35,846 nucleotides of DNA. It comes from an uncultured Alistipes sp. (GTDB lineage: Bacteria; Bacteroidota; Bacteroidia; Bacteroidales; Rikenellaceae). Shown here piece after piece: positions 15,781 to 24,211 of the stretch. The position numbers and the translations under genes were made by a program. The number at the start of each line of letters is the position of its first letter. The first letter of the stretch is position 1. Below the pieces are notes generated by a model. It ran no database searches and was not told the origin of the DNA. It saw only the letters and a program-made list of their open reading frames with translations. Location of the stretch: assembly GCA_937911745.1 (NCBI GenBank), contig CALDPX010000052.1, positions 1-35,846 of the forward strand. Reading direction: 5' to 3'.

Positions 15781-16810
15781 AGTAATACTTATTGGCGCCA
15801 TTAATCTTGGGAATACTCCATCTTGTGGCGAGACAATGAAGAACCAACTCTTTGTCAGGCGATTTAATGAATTGTTTGACAAGGTCATAACCGTTGACAC
15901 ATTGGATTGGAAGAAGAGGCCTTGGGTGCTAATTCGATTATTATTTACTCTACTCTTTAATAGAGGTGCTAAAGTCGTTATATCTGCAAGTCCAATCAGT
16001 GCAGATATTGTAATAAAGTTCTTGTATTACATAAGATTAAAGAAAAATGTCTTTTATTGGGTAGTTGGAGGATCACTACATAATATGGTTAAAGAGGGCA
16101 AAATTAAGACTAACCATATGAAATACCTAAAAGCTATTTTAGTGCAAGGTACAATAATGTGTAAAGAATTACAGAACGCTGGATTGAATAATGTAGTATA
16201 TGTACCAAATTCTAAATACATAGACTACATTCCCACTAAATCACAAAAAATACAACAAGACAAAATTCATTTCGTATTTCTATCTCGAATAGCTCCATAT
16301 AAGGGTTGTGACTATATCTTTGCAAGTGTAAAAGAATTAAACAAACTTTATGCAGAAAAATTTGATGTTACTTTTTTTGGGCGTATCGACAATGACTACA
16401 CATCATTCCTTAACTCTGTCGATTCACTTGAAAATGTCAGGTATAAAGGTGTATTAAATCTTCTTTCTGGACGCCTTGGATACGAAGAATTGGCGAAGTA
16501 TGATGCGATGTTATTCCCAACATACTGGGATGGAGAGGGGTTCCCCGGAGTGGTAATAGATGCATACATCTCATCACTTCCCATAATTGCAACTGATTGG
16601 AATCTCAATACAGATGTTATCGAAGATGGTAAAGATGGATGGATTATTCCCGTACACAATGTGGATGCACTGACTACAGCAATGAAAAGTATTATTGAAC
16701 ACCCCGAAACATTAATAAATAAAGTTAACCATATTCGTAAAAAGGCTCTACAATACGATTGTAGAAGCATTCTAACACAAGAATTATTTAATCAACTTGG
16801 ATTATTATAA
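15770..16810 (+). CDS. Glycosyltransferase family 4
   Basis: A 346-residue GT-B enzyme. The N-terminal half has the short NLGNTPSCGETMKNQLFVRRF acceptor motif; the C-terminal half has HFVFLSRIAPYKGCDYIF, TFFGRID and the donor-binding segment YWDGEGFPGVVIDAY. In that segment the usual EX7E pair is EX7D, a conservative change seen in some GT4 members. It should add one sugar to the repeat unit in the cytoplasm. It is placed between the two CapA-like genes, at the centre of the mirrored module, overlapping the first by 11 nt and ending 6 nt before the second. Confidence 0.85.
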   Translation: MKNKVILIGAINLGNTPSCGETMKNQLFVRRFNELFDKVITVDTLDWKKRPWVLIRLLFTLLFNRGAKVVISASPISADIVIKFLYYIRLKKNVFYWVVGGSLHNMVKEGKIKTNHMKYLKAILVQGTIMCKELQNAGLNNVVYVPNSKYIDYIPTKSQKIQQDKIHFVFLSRIAPYKGCDYIFASVKELNKLYAEKFDVTFFGRIDNDYTSFLNSVDSLENVRYKGVLNLLSGRLGYEELAKYDAMLFPTYWDGEGFPGVVIDAYISSLPIIATDWNLNTDVIEDGKDGWIIPVHNVDALTTAMKSIIEHPETLINKVNHIRKKALQYDCRSILTQELFNQLGLL

Positions 16811-16816
16811 TAACTT

Positions 16817-17830
16817 ATGCTTAGATTTGTAGGAGATATTTGTTTTGCTGATAATCATTTTGATGTAGGATTTGGCGTTGGATCGACCATCAAAAAAGGG
16901 TCGAATCCATTCCAAAATATAACCAAAGATCCCGACGATTGTTGGATTGGTAATTTCGAGTGTGTCACCTCAAACAAAACTGTGCACTCCAATTATCGCA
17001 GGAATTGTTTTAGGATTGAGCCATCACTCCTCAAACAATGTCAACTTTTTGACTATTTTGGCATTGCTAACAACCACGTTATGGAGCATGGTAGCGAGGC
17101 GTATCTTGATATGGAGTGCCAGCTTAAAGCCATTTGCAAAGGGACTTTTGGATCCGAACATAATAAAAGCATCACATTCAGTCATCAAGGGAAGAGCATT
17201 TCAGTAACTGGTTTCTCTCTGCGCCGAGAAGAGAGTAAAGATAAGCCCCTATACTGGTCTATGCCAGACGCATCAGAGATCGTAGCTGAATACGCCACTT
17301 TAACATCAGATTTCAAAATCGCATACATACACTGGGGTGTTGAGTTTATTAATTTTCCTAGCATTGATCAGATTCGCTTTGCCCATTGGCTGATAGACTT
17401 AGGGTATGATCTAATCATAGGTATGCACCCGCACATCCTACAAGGATATGAGGTATACAAAGGCAAACACATATTCTACTCCTTGGGTAATTTCGTATTT
17501 AATATGGCGTATTGCCCCACCAAGTACTCAATTGTTGTAAATGTGGACGCAGAAGGCTGGAATGTAACACACCAATATGTACACATCGGAAACGACTACA
17601 AACCCGTACTTATTGACAAGCAAAAGGTCCCTAAGACCTTTCGCATGAACCACCTCAATAAATTAGTCGGGCAGGAACGTAACCCAGAAGAGTATATCCA
17701 TATTGCAGACAAAGACTTGAAACGCTACCGCAAAGCACATCATTGGGCCTTTATCAAAAACTTATACCGATACGATTTTCGTGTTCTGTTTTCAATTCTA
17801 TTTGATTTTATCAAACGAAAAATAAAGTAA
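16817..17830 (+). CDS. CapA-like metallophosphatase (second copy)
   Basis: A 337-residue PGA_cap-family protein, only distantly similar to the copy at 14638. Metal-site motifs are intact: FVGDICFADN, GNFECVTS, IANNHVMEHG, IHWGVEFINFPS, IGMHPHILQGYE and FYSLGNFVFN. No signal peptide or membrane helix is evident. It is followed 2 nt later by the second ATP-grasp gene, so the two pairs (ATP-grasp/CapA and CapA/ATP-grasp) lie in opposite order around a glycosyltransferase. The divergence between copies points to different substrates rather than a recent duplication. Reaction is unknown; hydrolysis or transfer of a phosphate intermediate is one idea. Confidence 0.83.
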   Translation: MLRFVGDICFADNHFDVGFGVGSTIKKGSNPFQNITKDPDDCWIGNFECVTSNKTVHSNYRRNCFRIEPSLLKQCQLFDYFGIANNHVMEHGSEAYLDMECQLKAICKGTFGSEHNKSITFSHQGKSISVTGFSLRREESKDKPLYWSMPDASEIVAEYATLTSDFKIAYIHWGVEFINFPSIDQIRFAHWLIDLGYDLIIGMHPHILQGYEVYKGKHIFYSLGNFVFNMAYCPTKYSIVVNVDAEGWNVTHQYVHIGNDYKPVLIDKQKVPKTFRMNHLNKLVGQERNPEEYIHIADKDLKRYRKAHHWAFIKNLYRYDFRVLFSILFDFIKRKIK

Positions 17831-17832
17831 CT

Positions 17833-18756
17833 ATGGGAATTAGAACAAATCCTATTCTAAACGTCATTTGCCGCCCCATCATATGGGCTACGCAATTTAT
17901 TGGACGTAATTTTCCCGAGACGTTAGTAAAGATGCGTTATTGGGCAAGATTCAAAAAGAGACTTAATCTTAACAATCCACAGACTCTGAACGAAAAGATA
18001 CTCCATATGTCGTTGCGAACTGATACAACATTATGGACTCGTTTGGCAGACAAATATGCCGTTAGAGGCTATGTGGAGGAGTGTGGTTTTACTGATATTC
18101 TGGTCCCTCTTTATGGTCATTGGGAAAGCGCAGATGATATAAATTTCGAGCATCTCCCCAATAGTTTTGTATTAAAAACTGTTCAAGGTTCGGGTGATAT
18201 CATTTTAGTTAAAGATAAAAATGTAGTAGATATCGAGCAAATTCGTCAACAGATAGATAAGTCATCCAAAACTAAATACGGAGAATTGGAAGGTGGAAAG
18301 CATTATATGCGAATTAAACCAGCTATCATAGCCGAAGGGCTTATGGCTAATGATGAAATATCTTCCAAATACTCAACATCAATAATTGACTATAAGATAT
18401 GGTGTTTCAATGGTAAACCATATTATATTTGGGCATGTTGTAATCGTGATAAACATGGAACGGATGTTATGACATACGACCTTGAATGGCAAGCACATCC
18501 AGAGTATTCTATTTTCTATGACCAATATAGAAGGGGGCAGATTATACCAAAGCCAGATAATTTCGATCAGATGATGCTGATTGCAGAGAAGTTGGCGAAA
18601 CCCTTCCCTGTTGTTCGAGTTGATTTATACAATATTGGAGGTAAAATATACTTTGGTGAGATGACATTTACATCACTTGGTGGTCTTATGGACTTCTACA
18701 CCGAAGAATTCCAAGAAATGTGTGGCAATCTAATAGACATCAACTACAAAGGATAA
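17833..18756 (+). CDS. TupA-like ATP-grasp ligase (second copy)
   Basis: A 307-residue ATP-grasp_TupA-family protein, clearly divergent from the first copy. Motifs: LNLNNPQTLNEKI and DKYAVRGYVEECG in the N-terminal part, FVLKTVQGSGDIILVKDKN (shorter glycine loop than the HGGGGYG of copy one), IIAEGLM, IDYKIWCFNGKPYYIWACC, and VRVDLYNIGGKIYFGEMTF carrying the metal-binding acids. It is expected to activate a carboxylate with ATP and form an amide, perhaps between an amino acid and a uronic acid. The start follows the second CapA stop by 2 nt, so they are translationally coupled. The shorter loop may mean a different substrate or altered ATP use. Confidence 0.83.
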   Translation: MGIRTNPILNVICRPIIWATQFIGRNFPETLVKMRYWARFKKRLNLNNPQTLNEKILHMSLRTDTTLWTRLADKYAVRGYVEECGFTDILVPLYGHWESADDINFEHLPNSFVLKTVQGSGDIILVKDKNVVDIEQIRQQIDKSSKTKYGELEGGKHYMRIKPAIIAEGLMANDEISSKYSTSIIDYKIWCFNGKPYYIWACCNRDKHGTDVMTYDLEWQAHPEYSIFYDQYRRGQIIPKPDNFDQMMLIAEKLAKPFPVVRVDLYNIGGKIYFGEMTFTSLGGLMDFYTEEFQEMCGNLIDINYKG

Positions 18757-18763
18757 TATACCT

Positions 18764-19540
18764 ATGCACAATAACGACCTTGTATCCATCATAACCCCAT
18801 GCTACAATTCTGCTGATTTTATAGCAGAAACCATTGAAGCCATTTTGGCTCAAACTTATACCAATTGGGAACTTTTAATTACTGATGACTGTTCAAAGGA
18901 CAACACACTTGAGATAGCAAAGTCTTATGCAGACAAAGATACCCGTATAAAGATTTTTAAGTTGGAAAAAAACTCTGGCGGAGGTGTTGCCAGAAATAAC
19001 TCTATTGAACATGCCCAAGGTAGATATATTGCGTTCTGCGATAGTGATGATCGTTGGTATCCTAATAAGCTTGAAAAGCAGATAGCATTTATGAAGCAAA
19101 ATGATTGCGCTCTATCTTGCACAAGCTATATGACTTGTGATGATGTAGGTAATATAAAAGGTATTCTAATTGCACCAAATAATATCACATTTAAATCCAA
19201 TCTAAGAGATTGTAAAATTGGATGCCTTAGCGCAATTTATGATACAAATAAAGTGGGCAAAGTATATCTGCCATTAATTCGTAAACGACAAGATTGGGGG
19301 CTTTGGATAAAGGTGTTAAAGATATGCAAAGAGGCAAAAGGCTACAAAGAACCCTTGGCAATATACCGTTTAAGGGAAGGATCCATTTCGAACAAAAAAA
19401 TGGACTTAATAAAATATAACATCGGTGTTTATCAGGAGGTTTTGGGTTGGTCTAAATTGCGTGCTACACTCTACTTCTTCTTCGCATTTATGCCTGCCTA
19501 CGTCAAAAAGAAATTTATAGTTAGACTTTACAATAAATAA
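18764..19540 (+). CDS. Glycosyltransferase family 2
   Basis: A 258-residue GT-A enzyme. LVSIITPCYNSADFIAETIEAILAQTYTNWELLITDDCSKDNT at the N-terminus is the donor-binding motif and FCDSDDRW (about 86-93) contains the DXD metal motif. It should add one sugar, inverting, to the lipid-linked unit. The C-terminus ends with a hydrophobic, basic stretch (YFFFAFMPAYVKKKF), perhaps for membrane contact. The stop overlaps the next start by one base (TAATG). It is the last gene of the A+T-rich block; the following genes return to the composition of the flanks. Confidence 0.88.
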   Translation: MHNNDLVSIITPCYNSADFIAETIEAILAQTYTNWELLITDDCSKDNTLEIAKSYADKDTRIKIFKLEKNSGGGVARNNSIEHAQGRYIAFCDSDDRWYPNKLEKQIAFMKQNDCALSCTSYMTCDDVGNIKGILIAPNNITFKSNLRDCKIGCLSAIYDTNKVGKVYLPLIRKRQDWGLWIKVLKICKEAKGYKEPLAIYRLREGSISNKKMDLIKYNIGVYQEVLGWSKLRATLYFFFAFMPAYVKKKFIVRLYNK

Positions 19541-20643
19541 TGAGGCATCCGATAGAGATACTCTTCTCCGCTTTGCGGAGTGAATTGTTTTGGGGTGAGG
19601 TTGATGCTGAGGTATATCAGAATCTCACGGCCGAGGAGTGGCAGCAGATCTTTCGTATCGCAGCGCAACAGGGCGTTGTGGCAATTGTATATGATGTAGT
19701 ATCTCAACTACCCATAGAGTGTCAGCCTCCTCGCAATATCCGCTTGCAGTGGGCACTTAGTGTGGAGGCGATTGTAAACCGCCACGAGATGCAGCGCAAA
19801 AACTCGACTTTGTTGGCAGAACTGTTTGCAGAGGATGGTTTGAAAACTGTTGTAATGAAAGGGTTGGCAGTGGGTACCTATTATCCCAAGCCACAACATC
19901 GCGAGTGCGGTGACTTGGATTGCATCCTTACAACGGGTATTGCACCAATTTCTAGCGATGGTTACGAGCGTGGTAATATACTTTGCGAGCAAATAGGTGC
20001 AAAAGTTAAACGTGATTACTATAAGAATTCCCACATCAAGTATCGAGGTCTTTTGATGGAGAATCATCGTTTCTTTCTGCCCGTTAGAGGCAGCCGACGT
20101 ATGAAAGCCTTCGAACGCCACTTGTGGAGTGTAGCTCTTAGATGTAAGACGGGGTTTGTTTCTGGAACCAAATTGATTGTTCCTTCTCCCGACTTCAACG
20201 CACTGTTCCTTACTATGCACGGTCTGAATCACTTTCTTTCGGAGGGCATCAAACTACGCCATATTTTGGATTGGGCATTGTTGCTCAAATCTGAGCAGGA
20301 TAATATCAACTGGACAGAGTTTTATGAGTGGACTGATAGGATGCATATGACAAGATTTGCCGATGCGCTTACGACTATATCGGTGAAATACTTTGGATTA
20401 GAGATTGTCAATCCAGCAATTCACACAACCTCGCCCTACGCTGACTGCATCTTGGAGGACACGCTCTTCAAGAGCGAGGGGCTCTTTAACAAGGGCTATT
20501 CGGCGTGGAAATCGCGTATAATGCAGGTGCGCAACAAGTTCTCCTACACTTGGAAATACCACAAAATTTACCAAAAAAGCGTTATCATTGAACTAATGAA
20601 GAGTGCTTTTGCGTTCATATTTGAGAAAAATCCTAAACTATAA
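19540..20643 (+). CDS. NTP_transf_5-type nucleotidyltransferase-fold protein
   Basis: A 367-residue protein of the NTP_transf_5 family, common in polysaccharide loci of Bacteroidota and other phyla. The recognisable core is LLAELFAEDGLKTVVMKGLAVGTYYPKPQHRECGDLDCILTT (about residues 89-130), with the acidic DLD pair that corresponds to the metal site of the nucleotidyltransferase fold. A HILDWALLL segment lies further on. The exact reaction is not established for this family; a transferase of a nucleotide or sugar-phosphate group is plausible. It is translationally coupled to the preceding glycosyltransferase and 6 nt before rfbA. Base composition is again like the host genes. Confidence 0.75.
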   Translation: MRHPIEILFSALRSELFWGEVDAEVYQNLTAEEWQQIFRIAAQQGVVAIVYDVVSQLPIECQPPRNIRLQWALSVEAIVNRHEMQRKNSTLLAELFAEDGLKTVVMKGLAVGTYYPKPQHRECGDLDCILTTGIAPISSDGYERGNILCEQIGAKVKRDYYKNSHIKYRGLLMENHRFFLPVRGSRRMKAFERHLWSVALRCKTGFVSGTKLIVPSPDFNALFLTMHGLNHFLSEGIKLRHILDWALLLKSEQDNINWTEFYEWTDRMHMTRFADALTTISVKYFGLEIVNPAIHTTSPYADCILEDTLFKSEGLFNKGYSAWKSRIMQVRNKFSYTWKYHKIYQKSVIIELMKSAFAFIFEKNPKL

Positions 20644-20649
20644 CAAGTT

Positions 20650-21528
20650 ATGAAAGGCATTGTATTGGCAGGTGGTAGTGGCACCAGGTTGTATCCTATC
20701 ACAAAGGGCATTAGCAAGCAGTTGATGCCTATATATGACAAACCAATGGTTTATTATCCCATATCGGTATTGATGTTGGCCGGTATTAGGAATATTTTGA
20801 TTATCTCTACACCACATGATTTGCCAGGATTTAAGCGTCTGCTTGGCGACGGTAGCGACTATGGCGTTCACTTTGAGTATGCCGAGCAGCCCTCGCCCGA
20901 TGGTTTGGCTCAGGCGTTTACCATAGGAAAAGATTTCATCGGCGACGATTGCGCCTGCCTTGTGTTGGGAGATAATATCTTCTATGGTCAGGGTTTTACA
21001 GGTATGTTGGAGGCAGCCGTAAGGCGTGCTGAGCAGCAGCATCTGGCGACCGTTTTTGGCTACTCGGTGCCCAATCCCGAGAGGTTTGGTGTTGCGGAGG
21101 TCGGTACCGATGGAAGAGTGATATCAATAGAGGAAAAACCCGCCGAGCCAAAGAGTAATGTGGCAATTACGGGGCTCTATTTCTATACAAATGAGGTGGT
21201 TGCAATTGCCGAGAGCCTGCAACCTTCGGCTCGTGGCGAGTTGGAGATTACTGATATAAATAAGGCTTTCTTGGCACAAAATAGACTCTTTATGCAACCT
21301 CTGGGTAGGGGCTTTGCTTGGCTCGATACGGGCACCCACGAGAGCCTTTTTGACGCTGCAAGGTTTGTGGAGGTTGTGGAGAGCCGCCAGGGCGTGCAGA
21401 TTGCCTGCTTGGAGGAGATTGCTTGGCGCAAGGGATGGATAAGTAGTGAGCGACTAAAAGAACTTGCTGAGCCTATGCTTTCGAGTGAATATGGGAGGTA
21501 TATGCTCAAATTATCGAATCAGAGATGA
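20650..21528 (+). CDS. rfbA: Glucose-1-phosphate thymidylyltransferase
   Basis: A 292-residue enzyme (RmlA) making dTDP-glucose from glucose 1-phosphate and dTTP, the first step to dTDP-L-rhamnose. The start MKGIVLAGGSGTRLYPITKGISKQLMPIYDKPMVYYP is diagnostic; VLGDNIFYG, FGVAEVG and EEKPAEPKSNVAITGLYFY follow, and FAWLDTGTHESL is near the C-terminus. Length is typical of the family. It opens the four-gene set rfbA-C-D-B, whose members overlap by 4, 13 and 17 nt, so it behaves as one translational unit at the operon end. Confidence 0.97.
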   Translation: MKGIVLAGGSGTRLYPITKGISKQLMPIYDKPMVYYPISVLMLAGIRNILIISTPHDLPGFKRLLGDGSDYGVHFEYAEQPSPDGLAQAFTIGKDFIGDDCACLVLGDNIFYGQGFTGMLEAAVRRAEQQHLATVFGYSVPNPERFGVAEVGTDGRVISIEEKPAEPKSNVAITGLYFYTNEVVAIAESLQPSARGELEITDINKAFLAQNRLFMQPLGRGFAWLDTGTHESLFDAARFVEVVESRQGVQIACLEEIAWRKGWISSERLKELAEPMLSSEYGRYMLKLSNQR

Positions 21529-22073
21529 ATGTTATAAAGACCGAGATAGAAGGTGTGCTGATTATTGAGCCACAGGTGTTTGGTGATGAGAGGGGATATT
21601 TTTTTGAGTCGTTCAATGCCGAGCGGTTCCTTGCCCAAACGGGCATTGAGGTGACCTTTGTGCAGGATAACGAAAGCCACTCCAAGAGGGGTGTATTGCG
21701 TGGTCTACACTTCCAGAGGGTGCCCTATGAGCAGGCGAAATTGGTGCGTGTGGTGCAGGGTAGGGTGCTGGATGTGGCGGTCGACATTCGCCCCGAGAGC
21801 CCCACTTTCGGCAAGTATATAATGACCGAGCTGAGTGGCGACAACCACCGCCAAATGTTTATTCCCAAGGGCTTTGCACACGGCTATGTGGTGTTGGAGG
21901 ACGACACAGTGTTCCAATATAAGTGCGATGAGTACTACCACCCCGAAGCGGAGGACGGCATCGCTTGGAACGACCCCCAGATTGGCATCGAATGGGGCAT
22001 TCCCGAGAGCGAGATTATCCTCTCCGACAAAGACAGCAACCGTAAATCACTTAGACAGTTATGCGAGTATTAG
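21525..22073 (+). CDS. rfbC: dTDP-4-dehydrorhamnose 3,5-epimerase
   Basis: A 182-residue cupin-fold epimerase (RmlC), third enzyme of the dTDP-L-rhamnose pathway. Family motifs: EPQVFGDERGYFFESFN, FVQDNESHSKRGVLRGLHFQ (with the catalytic His of the LHFQ motif), VRVVQGRVLDVAVDIRP and IPKGFAHGYVVLED. Length matches the family. The start overlaps the rfbA stop by 4 nt (ATGA) and the 3' end overlaps rfbD by 13 nt. Confidence 0.97.
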   Translation: MNVIKTEIEGVLIIEPQVFGDERGYFFESFNAERFLAQTGIEVTFVQDNESHSKRGVLRGLHFQRVPYEQAKLVRVVQGRVLDVAVDIRPESPTFGKYIMTELSGDNHRQMFIPKGFAHGYVVLEDDTVFQYKCDEYYHPEAEDGIAWNDPQIGIEWGIPESEIILSDKDSNRKSLRQLCEY

Positions 22074-22918
22074 TCATAGGTGCGGGAGGACAGTTGGCGC
22101 GAAGCATTGCTTGTTGCGTACCGTCGGTAGGGGCGGATGATTACCTCTTTGCCGACAAGCAGGAGTTGGATATCACCGACCGCGAGAAGGTAATTAGTTA
22201 TATTGCAGAGCAAGAGGTGGATGTGATTGTGAATTGTGCTGCCTACACCGATGTGGAGCGTGCCGAGAGCGAGGAGTCGGTGGCGTATCTACTTAATGCC
22301 ACTGCCGTTGGTTTCTTGGCTGAGGCAGCGAAAAGTTGTGATGCTTTACTCATCCATATTTCTACCGACTACGTCTTTATGGGCGGATGTTGTACAATGC
22401 TCACAGAGGAGAGTCATCCGCAGCCCATTAATGCTTACGGTCGCACAAAACTTGCTGGTGAAGAGATGGTTAGGGCAAGTGGTTGTCACCATATAATTTT
22501 GCGTACAGCTTGGCTCTATTCGGAGTATGGAAATAATTTTGTCAAGACAATACTACGCTTGACATCCGAGAGAGATGCTATTAGTGTAGTTGACGACCAA
22601 CTCGGAACGCCTACTTATGCTGGCGATTTGGCAGAGGCGATAGTGAAGATAATTTCTGAGCGTAACTTTCGAGAGGGGACGTACCACTATACCAATATCG
22701 GCGAGTGTAGTTGGTGGCAGTTTGCGTGCGAGATTGCTCGCTTGGCTGGGCACGATAAATGTAGGATTGCGCCTTGCACTACGGCCGACTACCCAACAAA
22801 GGCACGCCGTCCGCTCAATACGGTGTTGGATAAGAGCAAGTTTATTCGCACCTTTAATATGGAAATTCCTATGTGGCGAGAGTCACTTAAAAAATATATT
22901 GATGGACTTCAAACATAA
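22061..22918 (+). CDS. rfbD: dTDP-4-dehydrorhamnose reductase
   Basis: A 285-residue short-chain dehydrogenase (RmlD), final step to dTDP-L-rhamnose. MRVLVIGAGGQLARSI is the NAD(P) site; NCAAYTDVERAESE, ISTDYVF and PINAYGRTKLAGE (with the YxxxK pair) are diagnostic; ILRTAWLYSEYGNNFV and DQLGTPTYAGDLA follow. Start ATG 22061 lies inside the end of rfbC, and rfbB begins inside the end of this gene. Confidence 0.96.
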   Translation: MRVLVIGAGGQLARSIACCVPSVGADDYLFADKQELDITDREKVISYIAEQEVDVIVNCAAYTDVERAESEESVAYLLNATAVGFLAEAAKSCDALLIHISTDYVFMGGCCTMLTEESHPQPINAYGRTKLAGEEMVRASGCHHIILRTAWLYSEYGNNFVKTILRLTSERDAISVVDDQLGTPTYAGDLAEAIVKIISERNFREGTYHYTNIGECSWWQFACEIARLAGHDKCRIAPCTTADYPTKARRPLNTVLDKSKFIRTFNMEIPMWRESLKKYIDGLQT

Positions 22919-24041
22919 TATCGTAATCACTGGTGGTGCGGGGTTTATTGGCTCGCACGTTGTGAGGTTGTTTGTGAAGAAGTACCCCGAGTACCGCATC
23001 ATAAACCTCGACCTGCTGACCTATGCAGGTAATTTGGCAAACCTCAAAGATGTTGAGAATGAGCCTAATTACAAGTTCGTGAGGATGGACATCTGCGACT
23101 TTGAGGCGCTCTACCAGCTGATGCAGAAAGAGAAGATTGACGGCATCATCCATCTCGCTGCCGAGAGCCACGTAGACCGCTCCATCAAGGACCCCTTCAC
23201 CTTCGCCCGCACCAATGTTATGGGCACACTCACGCTGCTGCAAGCCGCAAAACTCTATTGGGAGTCACTGCCCGAAAAGTACGAGGGCAAGCGATTCTAC
23301 CATATCTCGACCGATGAGGTATATGGTGCTCTTACAATGAATCACCCCGAGGGTATTGAGCCTCCATTTAAGACCGTAGCATCGTCGGAGGGTTACAAGG
23401 CTTACGGTGACGACTTCTTCTACGAAACAACTAAATATAACCCTCATTCGCCCTATTCGGCATCGAAGGCCTCGTCAGACCACTTTGTGCGTGCCTACCA
23501 CGACACCTACGGTATGCCTACAATTGTTACGAACTGCTCGAATAACTATGGTCCCTACCAATTCCCCGAGAAACTTATTCCGCTGTTTATCAACAATATC
23601 CGCAATGGGAAGCCGCTGCCTGTCTATGGCAAGGGCGAGAATGTTAGGGATTGGCTCTATGTTGAGGACCACGCAAGGGCTATTGACCTCATTTTCCACA
23701 AGGGCAAGGTGGCTGAGACCTACAACATTGGCGGCTTCAACGAGTGGAAAAACATCGACCTCATTAAGGTTGTGATAAAGACTGTGGATAGACTCCTCGG
23801 CAACCCCGAAGGACACTCCTTGGGATTGATTACATACGTTACCGACCGACTCGGTCACGATGCGAGGTATGCTATCGACTCCACGAAGTTGCAGAGGGAA
23901 CTCGGTTGGGAGCCCTCGCTGCAATTCGAGGAGGGCATAGAGAAGACCGTTCGCTGGTACCTCGACAATCAGGAGTGGATGGATAATGTGACCTCGGGCG
24001 ACTACCAAAAGTACTACGAGGAGATGTATAGAGGACGATAG
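22902..24041 (+). CDS. rfbB: dTDP-glucose 4,6-dehydratase
   Basis: A 379-residue extended SDR (RmlB), second step of dTDP-L-rhamnose synthesis. The start at ATG 22902 (MDFKHNIVITGGAGFIGSHV) places the NAD site at the N-terminus and overlaps rfbD by 17 nt; a reading frame open from 22722 adds 60 residues with no homology and overlaps rfbD far more, so it is rejected. Motifs: HLAAESHVDRSI, HISTDEVYGAL (catalytic Asp-Glu), PYSASKASSDHFVRAYHDTYG with YxxxK, and NCSNNYGPYQFPEKLIPL. It is somewhat longer than the roughly 350-residue Gram-negative enzyme because of an insertion near 147-180, commonly seen in Bacteroidales. Last gene of the operon. Confidence 0.96.
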   Translation: MDFKHNIVITGGAGFIGSHVVRLFVKKYPEYRIINLDLLTYAGNLANLKDVENEPNYKFVRMDICDFEALYQLMQKEKIDGIIHLAAESHVDRSIKDPFTFARTNVMGTLTLLQAAKLYWESLPEKYEGKRFYHISTDEVYGALTMNHPEGIEPPFKTVASSEGYKAYGDDFFYETTKYNPHSPYSASKASSDHFVRAYHDTYGMPTIVTNCSNNYGPYQFPEKLIPLFINNIRNGKPLPVYGKGENVRDWLYVEDHARAIDLIFHKGKVAETYNIGGFNEWKNIDLIKVVIKTVDRLLGNPEGHSLGLITYVTDRLGHDARYAIDSTKLQRELGWEPSLQFEEGIEKTVRWYLDNQEWMDNVTSGDYQKYYEEMYRGR

Positions 24042-24108
24042 GCTGGCGGCTTATTGGATGTGAGCACGCTGACTCTCTTGTAACTCCGTCAGTTGTGGAC
24101 AATTTTAT

Positions 24109-24136
24109 AAGGGCGACTTAGGTCGCCCTTTTTCTT
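24109..24136 (+). terminator. Terminator of the polysaccharide operon
   Basis: A 9-bp stem (24109-24117 with 24122-24130), GC-rich, with a TTAG tetraloop, runs into TTTTTCTTTG. It lies 68 nt after the rfbB stop and is a typical intrinsic terminator on the plus strand. Confidence 0.85.
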
Positions 24137-24211
24137 TGCTCCCACCGACCACTGCGCATTTCTATTCCCCTCTAACCCAAAGGGAGATTTCCTTGTTCCT
24201 CTCTTTTCGCC

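Noticed and set aside
22722..22901. 60-residue N-terminal extension of rfbB
   Set aside because: Would overlap rfbD by nearly 200 nt and has no homology; the Rossmann motif begins right after ATG 22902.
3156..24041. Complete capsule export system (Wza/Wzc/Wzb or ABC type)
   Set aside because: Only Wzx and Wzy are present; export and chain-length genes must lie elsewhere, so capsule and O-antigen cannot be told apart here.
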